64,000 nucleotides of DNA. Source: Cacajao melanocephalus (Eukaryota; Chordata; Mammalia; Primates; Pitheciidae). Made by a program: the position numbers and the translations under genes. The stretch covers positions 1 to 64,000 of the forward strand of contig CAUYLG010048364.1 in the NCBI GenBank assembly GCA_963573385.1, given 5' to 3'. Position 1 is the stretch's first letter. Each line of letters opens with the position of its first letter. Of this stretch, positions 10,956 to 23,397 are shown in pieces. Under the pieces are notes generated by a model that was given only the letters and a program-made list of their open reading frames with translations, made no database searches and was not told where the DNA came from.

Positions 10956-12239
10956 AACAGTAGTTTGTGGAATCCATTCATCTTCCTACCAGACTCTAGG
11001 GGTGAAAGCATCAAGATTCCCAGAATGTAGAGGCAGAAATATAAAAAATGATATGGAATAGGCTCTATTATGAAATTTGAGGGATGCAGTAGGCTTAGGT
11101 GGGGTTCCCGGTACTGGGATCTGCACAAGAGTGTAATGTTGTGTGGAAAATCTTTCTTAAGGATTCCGATGTTCACATAAGAAATTTGATCCAAACCTAT
11201 GCAACGTATAAGTTTTCAAAATAGCTCGAAATTAAAAGTAAAAATTATCAAGTGCAAAGCATGACCTGAGCTATGAGAAAGATTCCTAACCCCTTGCTTA
11301 CTGTTGTTATCTGGAAACCAGCAAGTTCTACAGGTCCTCTGAATCTGGAGTCAGTGTTGAAGCCACGTGCAGGCTTGCTACCTTGGAAACTACTGTAAAT
11401 TGGCAAGGAATGAATGGAAACATAGGTCATCTTTCTCAGCTTCGGATCAGAAACAGTATTATTTAATGGTCGTCTCCTTATTTTCTTAGTGGATTTTATC
11501 TTGGGCTACTTTATGGTATGCTGATGCCTGTATCCCACCCGTGACATGGACACATATGTTTTTACAGTTCTTATGTGATTTGATATAGATTGGTTTCTCG
11601 CTTAAATAGAAAAAAAGAATTATAAAAATTCCTAATGGTGATAAAGGAAGCAACTTCTTTGATAAGTACAAATGTATCGGAGGTGCTTGATTCAAAAGGT
11701 AAACCTTCCCTGTTCAGGAAGTAACAGGTTATCAAAGGATTGACAGGACTCACGACTTACTGGGTGACAAACCTGTATAATTGACTCTTCTCTGAAAGTG
11801 TCATTCATGCTTGTAGAGGAGATGCTTCTACTGGGGCTGTGCTCTCTTGTATGTTATGGACAGACACAGAAAGAAATAGCCACAATATCTCAGTCTTATA
11901 TGGTTGACAGTAATCTTATTGTATAAGAATATTGAGGCAGGGATGCTGTGAAGGATTTTAATATTTTGACTATAATATAAAACTGTCTTTTAAGTGTACA
12001 CACAGATATTTAATAAAGGGAATGGTTTCACACTAATTTTTATGTTGCCATATAGTATTGTCTGTGATATTTATGCTGTTCTGAGTTATCCTTACAGTCT
12101 CTAGCAAGCTGCTTTGGAGAATGTGGCTCAGCATAATTTGATGAGAAAAACAGAACAGAGGATTTTTGATTCAGATTCTATGTGAAAATAGGTTGAAAGA
12201 ACAAAACACATAACGTTAGAGATAGAGGAAGACTCAGTT
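10956..12239. other. Spacer between the two inverted arms
   Basis: About 1.28 kb that I cannot assign. It carries several minus-strand frames of 60-81 codons (for example 10949-11194 and 11486-11695). They run in the same direction as the left arm, so the left repeat may extend into the spacer as part of a longer old element. No retroviral or LINE motif is recognisable. Confidence 0.4.
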
Positions 12240-12832
12240 CATCTTACTACATTCCCACTGTGGTCTCTAAAAGGAAACTGCTGCCAATAATTCTAGATTC
12301 TGAGGAAGAAGTGTCCACTTTTTTCTTCATCCTATTAACTGCTCCTCCCCAAGAAAGTGACTAATGACTGGCTCACGTTACCAGTGAGACTTCTGGGGAA
12401 GCAATGCTGATTGTACATAGCCTCTCTCTTACTTGTGGCTTCCCAGAACTCAAGCATAGTGGAACTTGCTCTGGTAGTCACCACACCAGGGGCAGAAAAA
12501 ATGCACCTCCCTTCTGTGGCCCATCAAGACCTCTTCTCTGCCTCACCTTCCCTTCTGATACTCAGTGAAGAGGTGGGTCCACCCCACTATTTTAGGGCTT
12601 GTGGCCCTAAAAGAGAAGGCCTTGTTTTGGCTTCAGGTCCACCTATTCCCTACCATCTAATGTTACCAGTGATAAACCTGTATTATAGTTTGCCCCATTT
12701 GACTTTTGGGGGTCAATTTTTCAATTTGTTACAGCCAAGAGGGATAGGAAAGGGAAGAATCTGTCTTAGATCTTATTCCACAAAATACTACTGAAAGTAA
12801 CTAAATGAAACCAGAAAATAATTTACTTTCAA
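12240..12832 (+). repeat. Unidentified interspersed repeat, sense arm of an inverted pair
   Basis: Sense copy of the sequence at 10368-10955. The match begins around cattcccactgtgg and continues to about gaaaataatttactttc, where a TA/CA microsatellite starts. The frame at 12411-12794 is the longest on this copy (127 codons). It has no recognisable domain, and because its counterpart in the other arm is also partly open it may descend from an ancient coding segment. Confidence 0.75.
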
Positions 12833-12915
12833 ATAATATACATATATATATACACACGTAAACTGTATAGATGTTATACATATATGTGTTTATATATTGT
12901 GTGTATATTAAGCTA
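12833..12915. repeat. TA/CA microsatellite
   Basis: Alternating purine-pyrimidine tracts including acatatatatatacacac and atatatgtgtttatatattg. They abut the outer end of the right inverted arm. Confidence 0.85.
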
Positions 12916-13524
12916 GTTTATTAATTTTGCTTATTAATTATTTAAATATATGATTATTCACTTTGGTAAATATTTGTTTTACAAACTCTAAAACTGCAAA
13001 AGTATCCCTAATACATTTATATATTTTTTCAAAAGCATAATTTTAGTGAAAAAAGCAAGAAAAAAAAGCTCCACTTTACAGCTTACCATATAATCTAAAG
13101 CATATTATTTAGAAACTTGTATCCTTTGCCTCATCTTCAACAACAACAACAAAATAAATATTAGCAAATGCCTTAGCAAAGAATTATAGCAAGGTTTTAG
13201 TAAATTGAAATTAAATCCTCATATAAATTCAAAAGTTTATGCAATTGGTAGTTTATGTATTTTATTAATAATAAGGGCTTAAAATAAAGATCAGACTCTT
13301 TACCCTAGCTGTTCATGATTTTATCAATCATTGAGAAATGAGAGAACTAAATAAACTTATCTAGAAAAGTAAATATTATTTAAAATGTTATATTTTTATA
13401 AAAAATACAGTACCATCTGCAAATATTTTAAACCTATTACTGAATAAATTACCTAACATGTAATCACCTCAGCAAACAGAAAGCTTGCGTAGTTTTCACA
13501 GATAAAACAGTTTACATCTTATAA
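12916..13524. other. Unassigned AT-rich stretch
   Basis: Nothing recognised apart from a short (CAA)n near 13140. Confidence 0.5.
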
Positions 13525-13670
13525 CTGGATACTCTAAGTTCAAATCCCTTGTTAGCTGTGTGTCCTCACATATGAATAACCATATGTAACTTAGTTTACT
13601 CATCTATAAAATAATGCCTACCTCATCGGGTTACTTGAAGGATTAAACACGACAAGCATATTTTAATCAT
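13525..13670 (+). mobile_element. MIR SINE, first half, split by an LTR
   Basis: The MIR core reads gttcaaatcccttgttagct, then cttagtttactcatctataa and aaggattaaacacg. It stops at 13670, where the LTR begins, and resumes after it. Confidence 0.85.
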
Positions 13671-14047
13671 TGATATGGTTTGGCTCTGTGTCCCCTCCCA
13701 AATCTTACGTTGAATTTTAAGCCCCAATGTTGGGGGAGGGACCAGGTGAAAGGAATTTGGAGCATTCAGGCAGATTTCCTCCTTGCTGTTCTCTTGATAG
13801 TGAGTTCTCACAACATCTGGTTGTTTAAAAGTGTGTACCACTTCTGCATTTGCTGTCTGTCTCCTGTCACCATGTGAAGATATGCTTGCTTCCCTTTCAC
13901 TGTCCATCATGATTATATGTTTCCTGAGGCCTTCCAGCCAGGCCTCCTGTATAGCCTGCAGAACTGTGAGTCAATTAAACCTCTTTTCTTTATAAATTAC
14001 CCAGTCTCCAGAAGTTCTTTATAGCAATGTGCAAATGAACTAATACA
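13671..14047 (+). mobile_element. Solo MaLR LTR, MST/THE1 type
   Basis: 377 bp starting tgatatggtttggctctgtg and ending ctaataca, with the TG...CA ends of an LTR. The 3' part has gtgagtcaattaaacctctt and ttataaattacccagtct, typical of the MST/THE1 group of ERVL-MaLR. No internal retroviral sequence is attached. Flanks atcat (13666-13670) and ataat (14048-14052) match 4 of 5 and fit a 5-bp target duplication. An 83-bp G-rich section lies in U3. Confidence 0.93.
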
Positions 14048-14052
14048 ATAAT

Positions 14053-14095
14053 TTAATGCAGTACCTGGCACAGAACACACAGCTCTTATTGTTTG
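14053..14095 (+). mobile_element. MIR SINE, second half
   Basis: Continues the MIR from 13670 with cagtacctggcacagaacac, the expected 3' end block. The two pieces rejoin when the LTR and one target copy are removed. Confidence 0.8.
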
Positions 14096-15127
14096 TTTTG
14101 TTTCTTATTAATATTGCTTTTGTTTCATTCAAAATGGTTATGAGTATGCTTAAAAATGTATCTCCATAATTTGCATTCTTTCTTCAATGTTTATTTCAAA
14201 TCTAAGCTCAAATCATAATCACCCAATTAAAAATGTAATCGTTCAAAAATTATAGACAAAATGGAAAAAGGAAAAAAAAATCAGCTAACCAATTATTATC
14301 TTACTCTTTATATCACCATGTATCCTAACTGACACTTTTCATCAACTTGTCATATTTAAACGTACATGACTAAATTGTATAGTTCTTTTGGCAGCTTATG
14401 AGCCAAACCTTTGATATTGCTGTGAATGTCCAAATCACAAATCTATATATCAGTCCACTTGTGTCTTTATTTTAATCACATGCAGATTTATAATCCCTTT
14501 GATGCAAAATAAGCACTTCTGAAAGTCCTAGAAGATCCAAGCATCTGTCTGTTCTAAAAATAATCACATTAGTGTGCTGATGAATAGTAAGGCACTTATG
14601 CCAAATTAGAAATATTGTATGGCAGAGACAGAAAGAAACAGAGAGAAAGAAAGAGACCAACCTTATTGAGCCCCAAATCTCTTTCCTCTTACCCCCTTAA
14701 GAAGAATGTTTATTGTCTTATCACAATGCACTGAGGATATACCAATTTCAGTGTGTACATTTTCCTAACAAAATTCTACCCAACGAGATAATATATATTG
14801 TCACCAAGATCTACAACACTGTTTCAGTTTCCAAATTTATTTTTAGAAAGCTAAAATTAGCTTCAAAAGGTACTTCATTACCATTTGCAAGGTTCAAACC
14901 TTGGAAACATAAAATGATGGGTGAGTTTATGAAACTTTTATTTTGGAATTCAGATTCAGTGATAAATGACTACAGTAAGGCCATACCTAAAATACAACAC
15001 ACTTTCAGTTTCAACCAAAAAAAAAAAAAAACAAAAATAAAAACTTACTGAAATATTAAAATAGGTCTAAACTAATACAGTTTTTTAAACCAAAGCAGAC
15101 AAATACTATACAATAATATTGTTTTTA
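14096..15127. other. Unassigned stretch
   Basis: AT-rich; no named repeat. A 112-codon frame at 14713-15051 ends in an A-tract-encoded lysine run and has no domain. It is probably chance. Confidence 0.45.
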
Positions 15128-15510
15128 CCTGCTAATCTGCTAGAGCTGCCATGAAATATTACCATAGACTGGGTGATTTAAACTATAGAAATTTATTTTC
15201 TCACAGTTCTGAAAGCTAGAAGTCCAAGATCAAGGTGTTAGCAGGTTTGGTTTCTCCCATGTCCTCTCTCCTTGGTTTGCAGATGACAACCTTCTTGCTA
15301 TGATCTCACATGGCTTTACTTTGCTCTTACACACCCATGATGTCTCATCCTCTTGTTTTAAGGACAATAGTCTTATTGGAATAATGTCCCACCATTAGGA
15401 AAGACCAAATTTAACTTTAATCACCACTTGAATGGCCCTAGTTCCAATAATAGTCATATTGGGGGCCAGGGCTTCTGATTGGGGAGGACACAATTCAGTC
15501 CAAAACCATT
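15128..15510 (-). mobile_element. MLT1-like MaLR LTR, antisense
   Basis: The + strand reads accatagactgggtgattta, tcacagttctgaaagctaga, agtccaagatcaagg and ends acacaattcagtcc. This is the reverse complement of the MLT1 layout, with its 5' gactgaattgtgt and 3' cccagtctatggt blocks. Confidence 0.85.
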
Positions 15511-15933
15511 TCTTTTTTTCAGAGTAAAATGCCTAGGCAGATATATTAACAATAACCTCATTTTATTGTATCCCAATTGTTAAGCTTTAGAATGTCAGTG
15601 TTGATTTATACAAATAATAAGTCAGTAAAAATAATAAATTCTGGATGTGTTAAGAATTACAAATATAGTTAAGAATGAAGATGTCAAAGCAGAAAATGAA
15701 AGTTCTAATTAATCAAGTATTTTTTGGCAGGTTATATGAAAGAGCCAATGAGTTAATAAAAATTTAAAAACCCATCATGTATTAAAAGTCACAAGATATA
15801 AACAGTATTACGGTAGTAGATATAGCAAGAAAGATGAAAATAACTGACAAAAACTAATGCATAGAAATGCCATAATCTACATTCATAGCCTCTCAAAAAG
15901 AAAGTATTGCACATATATGTAAAAATGCTTTTC
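15511..15933. other. Unassigned AT-rich stretch
   Basis: Nothing recognised between the LTR and the Alu. Confidence 0.5.
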
Positions 15934-16241
15934 TTTTTTCTTTATGTTTTTTTGTTTTGAGACGAAGTTTCATCCTTGTTGCCCAGGCTGGAGTGCAATG
16001 GTGCCATCTTGGCTCACTGAAACCTCTGCCTCTGAAGTTCAGGTGATTCTCCTGCCTGAGCCCCCCGAGTAGCTGGGATTACAGGCATACACCATCATGC
16101 CCAGCTAATTTTTGTATTTCTATTAGAGACGGGGATTCTCCATGTTGGCCAGGCTGGTCTCAAACTCCTAACCTCAGGTGATCCGCCTGCCTTGGCCTCC
16201 CAAAGTGCTGGGATTACAGGCATGAGCAGCTGCGCCCTGCC
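15934..16241 (-). mobile_element. Alu, antisense, with target duplication
   Basis: Antisense Alu starting with a T-rich tail and running to gagcagctgcgccctgcc. Flanks gtaaaaatgcttttc (15919-15933) and gtaaaaaatgcttttc (16242-16257) are identical except for one extra A. This is a clear target duplication. Confidence 0.97.
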
Positions 16242-16451
16242 GTAAAAAATGCTTTTCAAAGCACCCATGAAAGTATATGAAATGGCTTCATAATAACTGA
16301 TTACATCCATATAACTTATTAACTCAATAATATTCAATCTAATTTAAACCCATTACTAAATGTATAGTTTTTTTGCCCTTGCTAGTTATTTTCCAATAAA
16401 TGATACCTAAAATACAACTAACAAGTCGCAGTTTGTGACTCCTACAGATTT

Positions 16452-16487
16452 GTACACACACACACACAGGCGCGCACACACACACAG
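16452..16487. repeat. (CA)n microsatellite
   Basis: CA tract interrupted in the middle by ggcgcg. Confidence 0.93.
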
Positions 16488-18345
16488 ATAAGTAAAAGAT
16501 AAACAATATTTGACAACACTATAAACAATAAATTCAATTGGAGTTCAAAGACAAAATAAAACACTATGGACTAGACTTGTCAATGGCAATGTTTCAAAAT
16601 GGTTGAATTTTAGAAGGTTACTGAGGGATGGATTGGAGTATTGTAACACTTTTACAAAAGAGAGGAACGTATTAGAAATGAGAGCGGTGGCATAATAAAA
16701 ACAGTTATCTAGTTTATAAGGGGGCTAATTATTAGACTAGTGTAATTAGACCAATGTTCTAGGAAGTAAAAATAATCAGGGACTTACATACCTCATTTCA
16801 GAAGTCAAATTTTAACCTGAAGGAATGAATACGTTGAAAATTTTAGTAGAAAAGTATCCACAATTACTTCTTTGAGGATTATATGTTCATTCCCTGTTTT
16901 TCTAGTATCAGAAGCCAAATTTTTCTAGGAAAACTGCTATTCCTGGACTCTGAGACCACTGGTCCAAGGTAAATGTAGAGTTCATTTAATCTTCCAGGCT
17001 CCTGGTGTGGGCATCAGTCCCAATTAGTGCATTACAATCCCTTGGCCCACAATGAACTCTGGAGGCAGACAAGGTCGGTATGAGAAAGTGCAGGGAAATT
17101 AATAGAGAATATCATTCTGCTAGGTTTTCTAAGCTATGAAGATGAAAACTAACAGATTCCTGAGTCAGCAACACAAACTTCTTGAGAACGAGGACAACAC
17201 AGATCAGAGCATAACTGAGACATGGGAAAAATAGCTTTCAGGTAACAGATTTTTGAGCACCTTGATACATCTGAGCCTGAATACAACTGAGCCACTGAGA
17301 TGTTCAGTTATAACAATAAATTCTCTTTTGACTTTATGTCACTTTTCAGAATGTCTTCTGATTCTTGCAACCAAAAAAGATCTTATTAACTTACTAATAA
17401 AAGGAAAATGTAGGATTTTGTCAAGAAACAAAATCTGTAACTATGGAAAGGGAACACCTTAAGTTACAAAGTGAGTGTTACTCCTGTGATTTACCACTAA
17501 AAAGAAAAGCACTTCCTCAGTGAGGCACTTTCCTGAAAGGGAATGAAGGGTGGAGTAGGAAAACCATGGAACAGAGAATTAGTTTAACAGACAGCATTGG
17601 AAAGCAAAATAAATGACTTCAGAAAATTACCGCTAAACATGGGGCCTGAGCCATGAGTCCAGGGGAAGTGGTCAGCCATAAATTTGTGGTGGAAACATGT
17701 AGTTTACTGTTAAAAATATAGTTTTTAAATGTAGCAAACATAATTAGAATCTAAAAGAAACCAAACAAACAAACATCTTGAATAAATCTAAGTGTTTGGG
17801 AAGTAATGTAGTTTTTTGCACACAAAACAGAAGCATGACATGTGTGGTTTAGAGCATGAAAGTGGATGAAATGGCTTCATAAGAACTGATTAAATCTGAA
17901 AAACTAGTATTTTACGTCAAATATTTCTACTATCCATTCTATAAACGAAGTACATAGAACTCACTCTAAGCTCGGCTCTTAAAAGGATACCTTAAATGAT
18001 AAATTTACATTGAAAAATTATTGTCAAGGGAATTTTGAAAAAAAAAAGTGACCACCTAGACAGATTTTATGTGAGTATTTAACATGAAATATTTTAACAA
18101 GTTATTTTCCACTATGCTGCTGAAAACTTGCATTTTGTCTAGCACTAACCTAAGAAAGTAGTTAAGAACCCAGTTTGGCCCCCAAAAAAGCATAATTTGT
18201 TAAAAGCAACGAGATTGCAAAGGAGAAGCAAACAAATGGAAAGACAAGAATATAAATGCCACCGAATCTCTAGTAGATAATTTGGTGCAATGTCAAAACT
18301 AGGCCAAACATATTTATATCACTTAAATCTCTGGTTTAATTTAAT
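16488..18345. other. Unassigned stretch
   Basis: About 1.9 kb without a repeat or coding signal that I can name. It is one of the longer repeat-poor pieces of the window. Confidence 0.4.
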
Positions 18346-18466
18346 TAGGACCAAAAAGAAAGAAGGATATGAATGGAAAAAATAGAGAAAAGAAGGAAAA
18401 AGGGGAAGAAAGAGGGAAGAAAGGAAAAGAGAGGGAGTGAGGAAGAAAGGAAGGAAGGGAGGAAAC
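18346..18466. repeat. Polypurine (GA/GGAA-rich) tract
   Basis: Almost every base is A or G across about 120 bp, with gaaggaaggaaggg-like and gaagaaagaggg units. Only a few pyrimidines (near 18369-18388 and 18438) interrupt it. Its antisense frame encodes F, S, P and L repeats and is an artefact. Confidence 0.93.
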
Positions 18467-18769
18467 CTCAATCTTTGCTTTGGAAAACCAAATATATTTA
18501 TTTACTTGCAAAACCTCTGAGTGAGGAAGGTGAGCTAAATTAAAAGGTAATTGCATCTTTAAGGACACTATCTTTTCATCAAGCGTAGTAGAAAGGTATT
18601 TACTAAATTAAGTTTTTCTGATTGCCTTCCACAGTACCCAATGTCAGAAGCTTCATAAAAGTATACAAAGGTATGAACTGAAGTGGGCTGTGGAAACTTT
18701 TTAAAGTAAATTTAGCTCCTTTTAGGGCTCAACAAAACCTAAACTTTTTACATACATGTTTTTTTTTTG
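18467..18769. other. Unassigned stretch
   Basis: Nothing recognised between the polypurine tract and the next microsatellite. Confidence 0.45.
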
Positions 18770-19095
18770 TTTATGTATAGATTCAGATACATACATATAA
18801 AGATACATATTATGTATGTAAAAATATCTGTGCAATTATACATGTATACAGTTACATGTTATGTATATATACATAGATATTATGTATATGTAAATACATA
18901 TATTATGTAGACATACACATATTTTATATATGTAAAACAAATTTTTTGATTCATATACATACATATGCATATGTACACCTGTATTACACATGTATGTGTA
19001 TACATATATGTATGTGTATATATACATATATGTATATGTATGTGTATATGTATCCATTCATACATATAGATAATATGTAGGTATATATGGATCAA
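18770..19095. repeat. Degenerate ATAC/TATG microsatellite
   Basis: About 320 bp of tacatacat, tatgtatg and tatata units with repeated short inverted matches. The overlapping antisense frames are low-complexity artefacts. Confidence 0.9.
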
Positions 19096-20092
19096 AAAAA
19101 TAATTATAGTGACTTATTCTGAAGGAAATAGAAACAGAAAATGAAAAACCCCAAATAAGGAAGTGTATCCAAAAATGGGTATTCTTTGTAACATGAGAAT
19201 TTTGAATGACTAAGACAGGGCGTCACGAAATCTTATGTATTGCTGAGGAATAAAGTTAGAATTTTGTTTGTTTTGTTTCAGTTTTAACATTTGCTTTGGT
19301 TTCTTTTTTTTCCCTGCCAAATAAGGCAATGAGTTGGTGACGCCAGGAACAAGACAGTGAAAAGAAAGAGCTCCCTAGTCCAATCCTATGCATTTAGTTT
19401 TGAGCAGTCAGAAGATACCACTATTTTAAAAGAAGCTAAAAAAAGTCATATCATTTGGGATTTTAAAAGACAAAGATTTAGGAGAAAACAGAGCTGCTTT
19501 GGACCAAGTCAACCACATAATTAAGAAGAGTGCTTTCCTTTCAGTTTTTGTGAATAACATAACTTGGCTTGAACAAAGTGATTATATAAGAAAATGCACT
19601 TCTATGTATTACTTCGAAGCTTTTGTGCTTCAGAAGTTTCCAAAAAGCTGAAACCTACATACAAAAGGAGAATCCTTTGAAGGAAAAGACGCTCCCATGA
19701 CAGGGATGAGTCATAACTCCCACCAACAATCATTTCTTGGAAGCAGAAAAAGACGTCAGGGTGAAAGAATAAGGATGACCCTACTTGGTCACACTTTAGA
19801 CATGGTAGAGACTCCCAGGAATAATTAATCAGTCCTTGAGTGAAGACCTTACAAGGATGCAGATGGGGGCCACATAGCAGCAAAATGTGGATATTAGTGG
19901 CATAACCAAAAGCCAGTGAATCTCAGAAAAAGTCTCCTTTTTAATAGCCCTTAGTTAACAAATTGCAGTAAAATGTATAGTTATGCTTTTCACAGGGAAA
20001 AAAAAGTATTGATGGAATCAGACATCTTACACAAAGATTTTAACAAATGATAAACAACTAGAATGTACTGGGAAAAAACATTTATTTTGGTA
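19096..20092. other. Unassigned stretch
   Basis: No repeat family recognised. The 93-codon antisense frame at 19602-19883 has no domain or supporting context. Confidence 0.4.
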
Positions 20093-20152
20093 ACTATATA
20101 TATATATATATATGTATATATACACATACATACATACACACACACACACAAA
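20093..20152. repeat. (TA)n and (CA)n compound microsatellite
   Basis: A pure TA run is followed by tgtatatatacacatacata and a CA run. Confidence 0.95.
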
Positions 20153-22589
20153 CATAAGCATATTATTTACCTATTGTAAAGAACTGAAAAGTATAATCTA
20201 TCAGTGCTTGCTTAAATTTAGTCTTCAGTAGATAGAAAGTTTACTTTCCTGACAACTCTGCATTTAGAAAAAATTTGGCTTCATTCAAAATTGCTGACGC
20301 TCTCTCAACCATCAACAATATATCTTCTGTAGATAGTTATGCCACAGACACAAATATAAATGTAGGCAAAAATAAAATGCCAACTCAGACATGTCTTGAT
20401 TTTTTTTAGTATTTTTCTGATGTATTTCAATGTATTCATCTTCAGAGTAAATTTTCTTTCCATATTTTAACCTTCACAGTTAAAGTCGGGCTTCCAAAAA
20501 TATTGGACTTGTGAAACAATTTCGCTGTAAGTGTGAATCATTTCTTAAAAAATTTTGATTAAACAGGAAATAAAACTTTAGGATTAAAATGGAATTTTTC
20601 TGCACATTTGACTCCCACGTTCTCTCAAAGGCAGCAGTCAACCGAAGACCTTCCTTTTGTGTCAAGTCCAGCCAGAAATACAGATAGACAAACTAGTAAG
20701 TAGCCAGGAGCTGTTTGAGCTTCAAAACTATTCTATAAGCACTGTGAAACTGCCCATTCAACAAGCTAGATAGAGTCACTACGGGAAAGGACTGTGGCAT
20801 ATTCTTATGTCCCCTTCAGTGTTAGAGCTCTAGCCTCTAATCTTCCTTTCCTAATATTGGTTCAAATTTCAGATATCCAGGATAACTTATCTTTAGTTAA
20901 TAGAAAATTTTTGTTAAAATTAGACATAATCTGGGTTAAAGGCATTTAAATAGCTCTCACTTAAGTAATAAAGATAGAGCTGACATTTTGTCTTTTAGTA
21001 GATCCATAAAAAAGAAGAGGAAACATACATGGTCTAAGGAAGAAGAAACAAGCCTAAGAGGAAAAACAAAAATGACCATAGGAAGCCAGACCACAGTAAG
21101 AAGAGCCTTTTATTTTTAATAGAGTTTCTGTACATTCCAGAAATGTGTATAGTACCCATATGTCCCTTTTCAGATTGTTTTGGAGAAATTATTCCAACTA
21201 AATAAAAAAATCAATCAGAAATGGTTCTGTTTGCAGAATATGGAGTGAAAATTTTGGATAAGATGCCCGAGAATAACCAGAACATATATTTACAAAGGTA
21301 TTTTAAAATATGTTTGAGTTCATCAAAGAGTTATTATGAGAAATAAGAAAAGACTTAAGATCAAGAGAGAAAGGTAACTTAGATCAAAAAACTAAGATTT
21401 CAGGGCCAATTCTCCCATCACAGAACCTGGCAGTTCTAGCAGAGGTGTTCAAAAAGCAGAGCGACCAAGCAGCCAAATGATCTTGAAACTACTTAGATAA
21501 AGTAATTCCTCCACTCAAAAATATACAGCACATTCTCGTATCATTTAGAATAAAAGCTGCAGTTCTTATAACAGTCCACAAGGTTTAACGTAAGGGTGGT
21601 GTCTCAGACCTTTCCAGAGATCACAAGGCTGGGAAGATGGGAACTGGATTTGAGGGCAGGCTAAAGAAAGCCATGATAAAACACATAGTCTTTGGGTTGA
21701 GACACAAAAGATCTACCCCGTGGAATAAGGAGTGAAAAGTAAGAAATAGGCAGATCCTGGGAATGATTGAAGATCACTTAAAATTAAATCTTCATGACTA
21801 CTGATTACATCTGGGATTACATCTGGGATGCTGGATTTCCTCGCTGCCTTAGAGAGAAGTTGAGAATCAAAACAAGTGAGCTTCATTTCTAGTTCTGGGA
21901 GTCGGATAATATGTGTTAGTTCCATTTACTTCATTCCCTATGTTTCTTTATCTTCTTCTGTATTTGCCTTTCTTTGATGTCTCAGCATTTCACATAATAG
22001 TTTCTAACCTGCTATTTACCCATCCTTAATCTCTGTTATTTTATTTTTCAGTTTTGAAATTCTAAAATATGAAGTTTTCAGTCCCCTCTCAAACTTCTCA
22101 AGCTTGTCATGTATCTTAGACACATATGAATATTTTTATTCTAAATTTTTGAGAACACCATTATCTGGATATACGATATGTTTATCTCTACATTTTGTTT
22201 CCTCTTGATTTTCAAATATTATAAACAAAAAATTATGGAGATAAATTAAGGTATAGACCTAACATGACCATTATCAAGCCAAAAATTTAATAAGCATTAC
22301 AAACCGCAAGTATGATAAATACAGCTAAGGCACATTATATTAAGACTAATAAAAACTAATGACAAAGAAAATCTTAGAGCCAGATTTACAAAAAAGAAAA
22401 CAAAACATATAACATTTTAACCTTGTGTAAATCTAATAGTACAGTCTTTCATAAAACAAAAATTTACATAGGTGAAAGAGTAGGAGATTGTAATAGATCT
22501 CTCTCATTTGCTCATAAAGCCAGCAGGCATAAAAATCAGTAAGAATACAGACAACTTGAATAATATGATGAAACAACAATTAGATCTAA
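20153..22589. other. Unassigned stretch, possible L2 trace
   Basis: Mostly unassigned. Near 21505-21590 the text aataaaagctgcagttctta resembles the L2 aataaagtcc block, but it is too short to be firm. A perfect 12-bp direct repeat, gattacatctgg, occurs at 21803-21814 and 21815-21826. Confidence 0.35.
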
Positions 22590-22775
22590 TAATCATTGTC
22601 TATCACAGTAGTCCACTGAAGTAGATACTAGTATTTATATCCCCTTACATAGATGAGAAAAGTACGGCTTAGAGAGGTTAATGCACTAGATTGCTCAGCT
22701 AGTGAGTAGTAGAACTAAAATACAAACTTAAAGTTCATGCACTTACATGCTGCACAACCCTGCCTCCCACAGAGA
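22590..22775 (-). mobile_element. MIR SINE remnant, antisense
   Basis: Reads acatagatgagaaaagtacg, gcttagagaggttaatgcac, ctcagctagtgagtag. This is the reverse complement of the MIR core. Confidence 0.88.
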
Positions 22776-23016
22776 CGTGTGTAAATACAAGGATGTGGAC
22801 TTACTTTATAATGCTTCAGAATGAAGAAATGTGAGATTGCTTTCTTTTCTAAATATACCTTTGACTTTGGAATCCCTCATAGTGTGAAAGTAAGATGCCT
22901 GCTTTGCCTACTCCCACTTGTCCTTGGGATAACCACATACAAGGTCCTTCACAGAACAGAAGAAAAGATTTTACTTGGGAAAGTAAAAGAACATTTCACT
23001 AATACGGTGAGGGTGG

Positions 23017-23397
23017 TGTCTTAGTCTGATTTCTGCTACTATAACAGAACAACACAGACTAGGTAATTGTTAAAGAAAAGATCATTTGACTCACAGTTCT
23101 GAAGTCTGGAAAGTCCAAACGTATGACAATGGCTTCTTGCAGGGGTTTTCATTCTGTAACATAACATGACAGGAAAGTGAAAGAATTAAAGAGACCATAA
23201 GAGCAAGCTGCACTCACTGTTATAAAATCCCTCTTTCACAAAAAAATTAACTCCAACAATAAAGGCATTAATTCATTTATGAGTGTTCCACCCTGGTGAT
23301 CCTATCACCAATTGAAGACCCAACCTCTTAATCATGTTATATTGGCAATGAAGTTTCCAACACTTGAACTTATGGGGGACACGTTCAAATCATAGCA
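23017..23397 (-). mobile_element. MaLR LTR (MLT1/MST-like), antisense
   Basis: The + strand starts tgtcttagtctgatttctgc and ends acgttcaaatcatagca. On the minus strand the ends are therefore TG...CA. Middle blocks include gactcacagttctgaagtct. It is a solo LTR with no internal region. Confidence 0.82.

Noticed and set aside
12411..12794. 127-codon frame as a possible gene
   Set aside because: The same sequence recurs inverted at 10368-10955, so it belongs to a repeat. No domain or gene structure is visible.
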